From contig JANQOD010000247.1 of the NCBI GenBank assembly GCA_028289745.1, positions 1 to 5,274 on the forward strand: a DNA stretch of 5,274 bases, given 5' to 3'. The notes under the pieces were generated by a model. It worked only from the letters and a program-made list of their open reading frames with translations, searched no databases and was not told where the DNA came from. Below are positions 1 to 5,274 of the stretch, piece by piece; position 1 is the stretch's first letter, and every line of letters begins with the position of its first letter. Origin of the DNA: Allomuricauda sp. (lineage in GTDB: Bacteria; Bacteroidota; Bacteroidia; Flavobacteriales; Flavobacteriaceae). The translations under genes and the position numbers were made by a program.

Positions 1-182
1 TTGATTTCAGGAATATCCATTTCAAGCATTACCACATCGGGGGAGATTTTTTCCAAAGTTTCGAAAAGTTCAGTGGTCGATGAGACATCGGCCACCACCT
101 CCATGTCGGAAACTGAATCGATCACCTGCTTAACGCCCAAACGAACAATAGGGTGATTGTCAGCAACTAAAACTTTAATCAT
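1..182 (-). CDS. Response regulator, NarL/LuxR type, receiver domain (partial, atypical phosphosite)
   Basis: This is the N-terminal 60 codons of a two-component response regulator; the gene continues past the left edge. It starts MIKVLVADNHPIVRLGVKQ, the beta1-alpha1 part of a receiver domain, and continues to the beta3 strand PDVVMLEMDIPEI at residues 48-60. This closely follows NarL-family receivers, so a C-terminal LuxR-type helix-turn-helix is expected outside the window (inference). In the family the beta3 motif is normally PDVVLLDxxMPG with the Asp phosphorylated. Here that position is Glu54, and the acidic pair that binds magnesium is D8-N9 instead of D-D. The regulator may therefore not be controlled by phosphorylation, or may be locked in an active-like state. 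The ATG at 180-182 is preceded by an A-rich leader, and no histidine kinase gene is visible next to it. Family assignment is firm; its targets are unknown. Confidence 0.88.
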   Translation of the reverse strand, partial: MIKVLVADNHPIVRLGVKQVIDSVSDMEVVADVSSTTELFETLEKISPDVVMLEMDIPEI

Positions 183-210
183 TGTGGTAGGTTTTCTTAT
201 TTCTAATTAA

Positions 211-267
211 AAATTGGTTGGCCGTAATATATCGCCTACAAAGGCTGACAGGCAATTTAACCAATTT
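211..267. repeat. 9-bp inverted repeat upstream of the response regulator
   Basis: AAATTGGTT at 211-219 is perfectly repeated in inverted orientation as AACCAATTT at 259-267, with a 39-bp spacer. It lies 29 to 85 bp before the response-regulator start codon, where an operator or a 5' leader structure would sit. The spacing between arm centres is about 48 bp. No convincing TTTG/TAnnTTTG promoter pair was found for the regulator in this stretch. A regulatory role is a guess, as AT-rich 9-mers can pair by chance. Confidence 0.3.
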
Positions 268-292
268 GGGGAACAAATGTGCCATTTTTTTC

Positions 293-321
293 TTAAAACC
301 ACAGAATTTTTGGGGTTTTAA
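293..321. repeat. Perfect 8-bp hairpin between nadE and the response regulator
   Basis: TTAAAACC at 293-300 pairs with GGTTTTAA at 314-321 around a 13-nt loop. The hairpin begins 24 nt after the nadE stop codon in the direction of nadE transcription, so it could mark the end of the nadE mRNA. However, the T-rich tract (TCGTTTTAC) lies on the plus-strand side. In the nadE transcript the hairpin is followed by an A-tract, which does not fit a standard intrinsic terminator. Reported as a structure, not as a proven terminator. Confidence 0.35.
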
Positions 322-345
322 TCGTTTTACTATACGTTTTTTTGG

Positions 346-1143
346 TTAATCGGCTGCTTTTAAAGAATTTGGAATCTTGCATATGGGTATAGGAACCATC
401 TTGTGCTTGTTGGCCGTATTCAATTTTTTATAGATGTTGAAGACTTCCTGTTGCCTACCTGAAAAGTCTTCAACGCTTTTTCCTTCGTCGTCCATTTTCA
501 TGGCCCACTCCAATTCAGGATAGGAAGCACCGATCTGGTCTTCATCCGTACGATTGTCGCCCCACAGGCCATCGGTCGGAGGTGCATCCATGATATCTTG
601 GTTGATTCCCAAGACCTTTCCCAGCGCATATACCTCTGTCTTCAACAAATCGGCAATGGGGCTGAGGTCAACGCCACCATCGCCGTATTTGGTGTAGAAT
701 CCCACACCGAAATCTTCCACCTTGTTACCCGTTCCGGCGACCAAATAGCCCTTAAGGGCAGCAAAATAGTATAAGGTGGTCATGCGCAGGCGCGCACGGG
801 TATTGGCCAAAGACATGAAACGCTCTTCCTCGCTTTCGACTTTGGGCAAAGCGGCGACCAGGTTATCGAACACGGTTGTGAGATTGACCGGTTGGCGAGA
901 CACGTTCGGGAAATTTTGCGCCAACCAGTCGATATGGCGATCTGCCCGGGTCACTTGTCTCTCAGATTGGTGTATGGGCATTTCAACACACAGAACATCG
1001 AGTCTGGTTTTGGCACATAGGGTAGAAGTGACGGCAGAGTCTATTCCCCCTGAAACACCCACTACAAATCCCTTCATTTTTGCATTTCTGGTGTAGTCTT
1101 TTAACCACGTTACGATATATTCGATGACCTTTTCAGTTTGCAT
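346..1143 (-). CDS. nadE: NH3-dependent NAD(+) synthetase
   Basis: NadE makes NAD from nicotinic acid adenine dinucleotide, ATP and ammonia, the last step of NAD synthesis, in the cytoplasm. The 265-residue length fits the short, ammonia-using form that lacks a glutaminase (nitrilase-like) domain. The ATP-pyrophosphatase P-loop SGGIDS is at residues 31-36, after a hydrophobic beta strand (GFVVGV). The conserved ANTRARLRM segment is at about 113-121, GTGNKVED at 137-144, and KYGDGGVDLSPIADLLKTEV at 152-171, all hallmark NadE segments. Nothing essential appears missing. The ATG at 1141-1143 puts the P-loop at the usual distance from the N-terminus. It is divergent from gldB with 66 bp between the start codons. 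A poor -7-like box (CTTTG, 1161-1165 read on the minus strand) lies just upstream. The same neighbourhood of nadE with gldB-gldC is, as I recall, seen in other flavobacteria. Confidence 0.96.
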   Translation of the reverse strand: MQTEKVIEYIVTWLKDYTRNAKMKGFVVGVSGGIDSAVTSTLCAKTRLDVLCVEMPIHQSERQVTRADRHIDWLAQNFPNVSRQPVNLTTVFDNLVAALPKVESEEERFMSLANTRARLRMTTLYYFAALKGYLVAGTGNKVEDFGVGFYTKYGDGGVDLSPIADLLKTEVYALGKVLGINQDIMDAPPTDGLWGDNRTDEDQIGASYPELEWAMKMDDEGKSVEDFSGRQQEVFNIYKKLNTANKHKMVPIPICKIPNSLKAAD

Positions 1144-1168
1144 GAATCAGTATTTAGAATCAAAGATT

Positions 1169-1176
1169 TATTTTTG
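1169..1176 (+). promoter_or_regulatory. Bacteroidota -7 box for gldBC
   Basis: TATTTTTG matches the Bacteroidota sigma-factor -7 consensus TAnnTTTG at every fixed position. It lies 33 bp before the gldB ATG, giving a predicted leader of roughly 25-30 nt. A -33 TTTG at the usual spacing of about 19 bp is not present; the nearest TTTG (1137-1140, inside the nadE start) is 28 bp away. The same octamer occurs before the gene at 3685, where a -33-like element is also present. Confidence is limited by the missing -33 element. Confidence 0.45.
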
Positions 1177-1209
1177 TGCCCTGTAAAGGTAAACCCTGGG
1201 CCGTTAAAA

Positions 1210-2178
1210 ATGAAGCATAGAGCAAAATACCTTGTGATACTGGTCGTTTTGGCGTTTTTGTCTTCATGCCGTCAAGAAGACCGGCGCGAAGCCGAAATAG
1301 CCAAAATACCCATTGAGCTGAAAGTGCTGCGCTTCGATGCTGAGTTTAATCGAGCGGCCTCTGGTGACTTGCCCGGTTTAAAGACAAAGTATCCCTACCT
1401 ATTTCCTGAAAAAACACCAGACTCCATTTGGATCTCGATGATGGCCGATACCCTTCAGCAACGGTTGGCCAACGAGACCCATAGGATATTTGGTGACTTT
1501 GAAGCCCAAGAACAACAAATTCACGAATTGTACCAGCATATCAACTATTATTTTCCAAAGGAAAGGCTGCCAAAGGTAGTGACCTTGGTCTCTACCGTCG
1601 ATTATGAGAACCGTGTGGTGTTGGCCGATTCACTGTTGCTTTTGGGGCTTGACAATTATCTGGGAAGCGACCATACATTCTACAAGGGTCTTTCAAGTTA
1701 TATCGCCCAACGGCTTGATTCAAAATACTTGTTGTCAGATATGGCCAGTGCCTTTGCTAAAAAGGTAAATCCGTATCCGCGTGACCGTATGTTTTTGTCA
1801 CGAATGATCTATTACGGAAAAGAGCTTTACCTAAAAGATAAATTTCTTCCTGACGATACCGATGCCCAAAAAATTGGCTATACCCCAGCACAGATGCAGT
1901 GGGCCCAAGAGAACGAAGAGCAGATTTGGCGCTTTTTCGTAGAGCAAGAACTCTTGTACAGTACGGACTCGAAGCTTGACAAGCGCTTTTTAGACCCTGC
2001 ACCCTTTTCAAAATTTGGCTTAGAGCTCGACAATGAATCGCCGCCCCGCTTAGGGCGCTATATGGGTTGGCAGATTGTCAGGGCGTTTATGGAAGGGAAC
2101 AATGTGACCCCACAACGGCTGTTGGCATTGCCTTCAGACGAAATATTTAAAAAATCAAACTACAAACCCAAACGATAG
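1210..2178 (+). CDS. gldB: Gliding motility lipoprotein GldB
   Basis: GldB is a membrane-anchored lipoprotein required for gliding motility in Flavobacterium johnsoniae; its biochemical role is not settled. The ATG at 1210 gives 322 residues, the usual family size, with a lipoprotein signal: basic MKHRAK, a hydrophobic stretch at about 7-17, and the lipobox LSSC with Cys20 as the lipidated residue. GldB-like segments follow: GLDNYLGSDHTFY at 146-158, MIYYGKELYLKD at 199-210, GYTPAQMQWAQENEEQIWRFF at 223-243, and PPRLGRYMGWQIVRAFME at 278-295. An in-frame ATG at 1138 would add 24 residues, overlap the nadE start and bury the signal peptide, so it was rejected. The gene stop (TAG) touches the gldC ATG, so the two are translated from one mRNA and may be translationally coupled. 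Presence of GldB does not alone prove that the strain glides, because related genes occur in non-gliding Bacteroidota. Confidence 0.94.
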   Translation: MKHRAKYLVILVVLAFLSSCRQEDRREAEIAKIPIELKVLRFDAEFNRAASGDLPGLKTKYPYLFPEKTPDSIWISMMADTLQQRLANETHRIFGDFEAQEQQIHELYQHINYYFPKERLPKVVTLVSTVDYENRVVLADSLLLLGLDNYLGSDHTFYKGLSSYIAQRLDSKYLLSDMASAFAKKVNPYPRDRMFLSRMIYYGKELYLKDKFLPDDTDAQKIGYTPAQMQWAQENEEQIWRFFVEQELLYSTDSKLDKRFLDPAPFSKFGLELDNESPPRLGRYMGWQIVRAFMEGNNVTPQRLLALPSDEIFKKSNYKPKR

Positions 2179-2514
2179 ATGGCGATAGTACATACCTCAG
2201 AAATAAGATTGAAAGTGGGTCTTGATGAGAACCGCGTACCCGAAGAACTCACATGGTCGGCAGAAGATGGTGGTGTTGATAATGAAGAGGCCAAGGCTAT
2301 GATGCTGTCGGTCTGGGACAGTAAAAACAGAGAGTCGCTCAAAATTGATTTGTGGACAAAAGATATGCCCGTAGATGAAATGAAAATCTTCTTTCACCAG
2401 ACCTTGACGACCATGGCCGACACTTTTATGAAGGCCACCCAAGACGAAAAGATGACCGCTACCATGAAAGATTTTTGCGATTATTTTGCCGAGAAGTTAG
2501 AGCTAAAAGGCTAG
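2179..2514 (+). CDS. gldC: Gliding motility protein GldC
   Basis: GldC is a small cytoplasmic protein encoded with GldB; in F. johnsoniae its loss weakens but does not abolish gliding. This copy is 111 residues, the normal size, with no signal peptide or membrane segment. Recognisable features are the N-terminal HTSEIRLKVGLDENRVPEELTW segment (residues 5-26), the central KAMMLSVWDSKNRESLKIDLWT stretch (39-60), then MPVDEMKIFFHQTLTTMADTF (63-83) and a helical acidic C-terminus. The ATG follows the gldB TAG with zero intervening bases and no separate Shine-Dalgarno sequence outside the gldB coding end, so expression probably depends on gldB translation. How it works at the molecular level is unknown. 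Confidence 0.94.
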   Translation: MAIVHTSEIRLKVGLDENRVPEELTWSAEDGGVDNEEAKAMMLSVWDSKNRESLKIDLWTKDMPVDEMKIFFHQTLTTMADTFMKATQDEKMTATMKDFCDYFAEKLELKG

Positions 2515-2860
2515 CAAGCCGAGGTCTGGTGATCCCCAATTATTGGTCAGCTCTGTAGCGTAGCCCTATATGCACTTATCAAAGTGAATGGCCCCACTCT
2601 TGTAATGTGGGTTGTTTTATGGTTTGCACAGGCCATAAGCTATTTCACCCATGTAACATTCCAATAGCCGCTCATTAGTGATGATCGACCTGGCATGTTT
2701 TGTTTGTAAAATCCACATTTTTACCCTTATGGGGGTCTTTGGATAATTTCTTTGGGAATTTTATTAAAATCAAGATACGACCACAAAAAGTGGTTGGCCG
2801 ATTTAGAAGTACCGTTTTGCCTTTGAACAATCATAACTTTAGAGCTCAAAAAAGAAGATT
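2515..2860. other. 346-bp non-coding interval with several short dyads
   Basis: No ORF with coding character was found on either strand; the longest plus-strand reading from an ATG that I followed, at 2682, ends after about 21 codons. The interval holds several short perfect inverted repeats: CCAAT-T-ATTGG at 2536-2546, CACTT-4-AAGTG at 2573-2586, CCCAC-9-GTGGG at 2593-2611, GCTATT-18-AATAGC at 2639-2668, ATTTTA-T-TAAAAT at 2758-2770 and ACCAC-5-GTGGT at 2780-2794. No known riboswitch or RNA family was recognised. A weak promoter-like pair (TTTG at 2699-2702, then TACCCTTA 19 bp later) matches only 4 of 6 fixed positions of the -7 box. TAACTTTA at 2834-2841 is a nearer -7 candidate for the downstream gene but lacks a properly spaced -33 element. 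Confidence 0.6.
2593..2619 (+). terminator. Possible weak terminator after gldBC
   Basis: CCCAC at 2593-2597 pairs with GTGGG at 2607-2611 across a 9-nt loop and is followed by TTGTTTTA. It is the only hairpin with a T-rich tail between gldC and the next gene, and lies about 80 nt after the gldC stop. The 5-bp stem is short and the T-tract is interrupted by G, so termination efficiency is doubtful. Confidence 0.3.
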
Positions 2861-3619
2861 TTGAAACGCTTTACTCTTTTCTTCGGGATTATTTTTTTTA
2901 ATGGATTTCTTTTAATGCACGAAAGTTTGTCCCAATCGGGCTATTCTGATACCAGAAGTGCAAGCGGAACATTGTGGAACAATACCACAACCACAGCGCA
3001 CATGAATGAGTTGACGAATAAGTTCAGGAACTACAATGGTGTTGAAATAAAACTCTCAAGCATTAGGGGTTCGATGTATTTTAATGAAGATTTTGTGATG
3101 GGCAAAATATATATCGGTGACCGGCCATACGGTGATTATCCGATGAGGTACAATGCTTATTCAGATGAGATGGAAGCCAAAAAAACCGCTAATGGTGAAG
3201 CTGAGATCGTAATGAAGAGTAATCTGTTGTCGTTCCATATAGGGGGCAAAAAATATGTCATGAAAGACTACTTGAACACCAAGGGCAATTTAACCCAAGG
3301 CTATCTTGTGGTTTTGGTTTCGAATGACAAATACAGTTTATACCAAAAGAAAGCCAAAATCTTTAAACAAGGTAAAAAAGCTGAAACTTCATTTCACCAG
3401 CCCGTACCTCACCAATTTATGGAATCTAGCTCATTTTACATCAGTAAAGGTGATGGTAGGCCAAGGCATCTTAAAGGTTCAAAGAAAGCTGTGGAGCACT
3501 TTTTTTCAGAAGAAAACCCAAAAAGCATAAAAGGGTTTGTCAAGAAAAACAAGCTCGACCTGAAAGAAAAGGAGGGTTTGGTCAGTTTGGTAAACTATTT
3601 AAATGGTAGCGATAGGTGA
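2861..3619 (+). CDS. Secreted protein of unknown function (TTG start)
   Basis: A 252-residue protein with a cleavable-type signal peptide: MKR, then a phenylalanine/isoleucine-rich core (residues 4-18) and a polar region around SLSQS, so export to the periplasm or beyond is likely. The mature part is basic and probably mostly beta. It includes RGSMYFNEDFVMGKIY at about 69-84 and PMRYNAYSDEMEAK at 94-107, a pattern I recall from many uncharacterised secreted Bacteroidota proteins. The C-terminus is lysine-rich (KKNKLDLKEKEGLVSLVNYLN, 228-248). No catalytic motif, transmembrane anchor, lipobox or T9SS-type C-terminal domain was recognised. The start must be TTG at 2861: an in-frame TAG lies at 2840-2842 with no ATG or GTG after it, the next internal ATG (codon 19) would destroy the signal peptide, and the TTG has a purine-rich AAAAGAAG tract just upstream. 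Function is unknown. Confidence 0.82.
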   Translation: MKRFTLFFGIIFFNGFLLMHESLSQSGYSDTRSASGTLWNNTTTTAHMNELTNKFRNYNGVEIKLSSIRGSMYFNEDFVMGKIYIGDRPYGDYPMRYNAYSDEMEAKKTANGEAEIVMKSNLLSFHIGGKKYVMKDYLNTKGNLTQGYLVVLVSNDKYSLYQKKAKIFKQGKKAETSFHQPVPHQFMESSSFYISKGDGRPRHLKGSKKAVEHFFSEENPKSIKGFVKKNKLDLKEKEGLVSLVNYLNGSDR

Positions 3620-3649
3620 GCATCAAAAAATATACTGGTTGCACAATCT

Positions 3650-3680
3650 TTTAGGCATAAACAAAACCAATGTATTTTTG
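3650..3680 (+). promoter_or_regulatory. Bacteroidota promoter for the 124-residue protein gene
   Basis: TTTA at 3650-3653 (consensus TTTG) is followed after exactly 19 bp by TATTTTTG at 3673-3680, a full match to the -7 consensus TAnnTTTG. This is the best promoter in the window. Its -7 box ends only 4 bp before the ATG at 3685, so the predicted transcription start falls at or within a few bases of the start codon. Confidence 0.5.
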
Positions 3681-3684
3681 ATTC

Positions 3685-4059
3685 ATGGAAAAGAAAGCGG
3701 CCAAGAAGCTCATTTTTGTCTATAATGCCGATTCAGGTGCACGTAATGCGGTATTGGACAGTATGCACAAAATTTTCAGTCCATCGACCTATGATTGTAA
3801 CCTGTGTGACATTACCTATGGTGCTTTTACCGAAAACCGTATTTGGAAACGCTTTCGCAAAGACAGCCCACACCAAATGGTGTTTTTGCACAGAGACGGG
3901 TTTTCTAAACGATATGCGAGCAAGTTTGGGTATAAATTTGACTTTCCGATTGTGCTCATCGAAGGTAAAAAAGGCCTAGAAGTATTGATTTCGAACCAAG
4001 AGTTGAATGGGCTCAAAACGTCCCGTGCACTCATTCGGTTGGTGAAAGAACGCACCTAG
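3685..4059 (+). CDS. Conserved protein of unknown function with CxxC motif
   Basis: A 124-residue basic protein without signal peptide or membrane segment, so presumably cytoplasmic. It starts with a hydrophobic beta strand leading into YNADSG (residues 13-18), then DSMHK (25-29), SPSTYDCNLCDITYG (32-46) with Cys38 and Cys41, then a WKRF segment and a second beta strand, PIVLIEG, at about 88-94. From memory, proteins with this YNADSG / DSxHK / SPxTYxCxLCxxTYG signature occur in many bacteria as uncharacterised proteins. The CxxC could bind metal or be redox-active, but only one such pair is present and nothing proves either. The start is forced: an in-frame TGA at 3679-3681 leaves one codon before the ATG. 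The gene ends tail-to-tail with engB, sharing CTAG. Some databases may call such proteins GTPases; no P-loop is visible here, so that name is not supported. Confidence 0.82.
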   Translation: MEKKAAKKLIFVYNADSGARNAVLDSMHKIFSPSTYDCNLCDITYGAFTENRIWKRFRKDSPHQMVFLHRDGFSKRYASKFGYKFDFPIVLIEGKKGLEVLISNQELNGLKTSRALIRLVKERT

Positions 4060-4670
4060 CTATTTTGTTCGGTAATTTCTCGATTGATGGTCTCAATATA
4101 GCCCAATACCTCGTCACGCCCTGTTCGATGGGCAGCGGAAGTCACAAAATGAAGGGGGGTCTCTTCCCAAGCGGTATCGAGCAGTTGTTGCAAATAGGCC
4201 TCTACGTTTCGTTCAATGGTCGCCGGTTTCAACTTGTCAGCTTTGGTGAAGATGATTCCAAATGGAATTCCGTTCGAGCCAAGCCACTCCATAAACTCCA
4301 AGTCGATTTTTTGGGGTTCATGGCGAATATCGACCAAGACAAAGGCGCTCACCAATTGTTGCCTTTTCAAAAAGTATTGGGTGATATATTGCTGAAAGGT
4401 CTTTTTGTCTTTTTTGGAGACACGCGCATAGCCATAACCGGGCAAATCGACCAAAAACCACTGATTATTGATTTTGAAATGGTTGATAAGCTGCGTCTTG
4501 CCAGGACGCCCCGAGGTCTTGGCCAGCCCTTTTTGTCCAACGAGCATGTTGATCAATGAAGACTTGCCCACATTAGATCGTCCGATAAAGGCATATTCGG
4601 GCAGCGGTTCTTTCGGGCATTTCGCCACGTCAGAATTGCTCATGACAAATTGGGCAGAAATGATTTTCAT
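4056..4670 (-). CDS. engB: Ribosome biogenesis GTPase EngB (YihA/YsxC)
   Basis: EngB/YsxC is a small TRAFAC-class GTPase that assists late assembly of the 50S ribosomal subunit and is essential in many bacteria. At 204 residues it has the normal single-domain length. All G motifs are present: G1 GRSNVGKSS at 30-38, G2 within GRPGKTQ at 54-60, G3 DLPGYGYA at 75-82, G4 TKADK at 142-146, and G5 around TSA at 177-179. The start ATG (4668-4670) is followed by the usual short lead-in to the first strand, and a TAGGATC sequence lies just upstream. The gene follows the hydrolase in the same direction after a 94-bp gap that holds a 5-bp hairpin (CGGTA/TACCG, 4739-4753) but no T-tract or clear promoter, so co-transcription is likely. 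Its stop codon overlaps that of the convergent gene. Confidence 0.97.
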   Translation of the reverse strand: MKIISAQFVMSNSDVAKCPKEPLPEYAFIGRSNVGKSSLINMLVGQKGLAKTSGRPGKTQLINHFKINNQWFLVDLPGYGYARVSKKDKKTFQQYITQYFLKRQQLVSAFVLVDIRHEPQKIDLEFMEWLGSNGIPFGIIFTKADKLKPATIERNVEAYLQQLLDTAWEETPLHFVTSAAHRTGRDEVLGYIETINREITEQNS

Positions 4671-4764
4671 GATCCTAAGATAAAAAATGGACGATAATGG
4701 CCAAGGGAATAAAGCCTGAAAACCGTTTATTGAACGACCGGTATCAAGTACCGAAGAGCCAACA

Positions 4765-5274
4765 TCAAAACGCTCTTTTGTCTAACCACGCCGCTAAAAT
4801 GACATTAAACTCCTCAGGGTGTTCCATCATAGGGGCGTGACCGCATTTTTCAATCCAAAAAAGGTCTGAATCGGGCAATAGTTGGTGAAATTCCTCGGCA
4901 ACATTTGGTGGTGTGACCGTATCGTTTTTTCCCCAAATAATGCAAGTGGGCGTTTTCATTTTGGGGAGGTCTTTTGACATGTTATGGCGAATGGCACTTT
5001 TAGCAATGGCCAAGGTCTTCACCAATTTCATACGGTCATTGACCGTAGCATAGACCTCGTCGACAATTTCCTTGGTGGCCACTTTGGGATCATAGAAAAC
5101 ATCTTCGGCCTTTTTCTTGATGAATTCATAATCGCCACGTTTGGGATAGCCATCACCCATGGCGCTTTCGTACAGACCTGAGCTACCGGTAATGACCAAG
5201 GCCTTGACCATTTCAGGAAACATCTTGGTGTGCAAGAGACCGATGTGGCCGCCCAAAGAATTTCCCAAAAGAAT
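4765..5274 (-). CDS. Alpha/beta hydrolase (N-terminus beyond window)
   Basis: The last 169 codons of an alpha/beta-hydrolase-fold enzyme; the reading frame is open to the right edge (ATT CTT codons at 5274-5269), so the N-terminal beta strands and oxyanion-hole HG motif lie outside. The visible part begins with the nucleophile elbow LGNSLGGH, with the catalytic Ser as visible residue 6. The acid WGKNDTVTP carries Asp at 118 and KCGHAPMMEHPEEF carries the His at 146. A helical cap region spans about residues 35-100. The complete triad indicates an active enzyme, but the substrate (ester, epoxide or C-C bond) cannot be told from this. A TTG at 5268 could look like a start, but it falls inside the elbow and is not a real start. 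It lies upstream of and in line with engB, probably as one transcript. Confidence 0.93.
   Translation of the reverse strand: MLLGNSLGGHIGLLHTKMFPEMVKALVITGSSGLYESAMGDGYPKRGDYEFIKKKAEDVFYDPKVATKEIVDEVYATVNDRMKLVKTLAIAKSAIRHNMSKDLPKMKTPTCIIWGKNDTVTPPNVAEEFHQLLPDSDLFWIEKCGHAPMMEHPEEFNVILAAWLDKRAF

Noticed and set aside
776..1096. Plus-strand ORF of 106 codons opposite nadE
   Set aside because: Antisense to conserved NadE motifs, composition is arginine/serine-rich and unstructured, and there is no supporting promoter or start context.
1138..1209. N-terminal extension of gldB from the ATG at 1138
   Set aside because: It overlaps the nadE start and would place the lipoprotein signal 24 residues inside the protein; the proposed -7 box would also fall inside the extension.
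215..2800. 10-mer TGGTTGGCCG found in two intergenic regions (215-224 and 2791-2800)
   Set aside because: The shared core GTTGGCC also appears in coding sequence of nadE and gldB through Leu-Ala or Ala-Asn codons, flanks do not match, and two copies are not enough to call a repeat family.
4065..4559. Long plus-strand ORF of 164 codons opposite engB
   Set aside because: It lies entirely antisense to the clear EngB coding sequence with all G motifs. The translation shows no family features and is explained as a codon-bias shadow.
4739..4753. Hairpin CGGTA/TACCG between the hydrolase and engB as a terminator
   Set aside because: Only 5 bp of stem and no T-tract after it on the minus strand; the gap is better read as internal to one transcript.
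5266..5268. TTG at 5268 as the start of the alpha/beta hydrolase
   Set aside because: It falls within the nucleophile elbow, and the open frame continues to the window edge, so the true start is outside.

Overview
The window looks like chromosome of a Flavobacteriaceae (Bacteroidota) bacterium, probably a marine one, although the genus cannot be set from sequence alone. The main reason is an adjacent gldB-gldC pair, the gliding-motility genes typical of this group, next to nadE and engB homologues. Supporting signs are Bacteroidota-type -7 promoter boxes (TAnnTTTG), start sites preceded by A-rich stretches rather than strong Shine-Dalgarno sequences, and compact gene packing. No mobile element, CRISPR array, rRNA or tRNA is visible, and the region reads as vertically inherited housekeeping plus lineage-specific genes.

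Layout. Positions 1-182 (minus) hold the start of a NarL/LuxR-type response regulator that runs off the left edge. Positions 183-345 are non-coding with two inverted repeats. Positions 346-1143 (minus) are nadE, ammonia-dependent NAD synthetase. A 66-bp divergent intergenic region carries a good -7 box for gldB. gldB (1210-2178, lipoprotein) and gldC (2179-2514, cytoplasmic) abut with no spacer and must form one operon. Positions 2515-2860 are a 346-bp non-coding stretch with several short dyads and a weak terminator candidate. Positions 2861-3619 (plus) encode a secreted protein of unknown function with a TTG start. Positions 3685-4059 (plus) encode a 124-residue protein of unknown function with a CxxC motif. 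It is tail-to-tail with engB (4056-4670, minus), a ribosome-assembly GTPase. Positions 4765-5274 (minus) are the C-terminal part of an alpha/beta hydrolase whose N-terminus lies beyond the right edge and which is probably co-transcribed with engB.

How the genes fit together. GldB and GldC belong to the gliding machinery of flavobacteria; NadE and EngB are cofactor-synthesis and ribosome-assembly housekeeping functions. There is no sign that the window forms one functional system, and I did not find a convincing new one. The points most worth a second look are the response regulator, whose receiver domain has Glu at the expected phospho-Asp position and Asn in the acidic pair; the uncharacterised CxxC protein, whose promoter box sits so close to its forced start codon that its mRNA may be leaderless; and the shared CTAG stop codon pair between that gene and engB.
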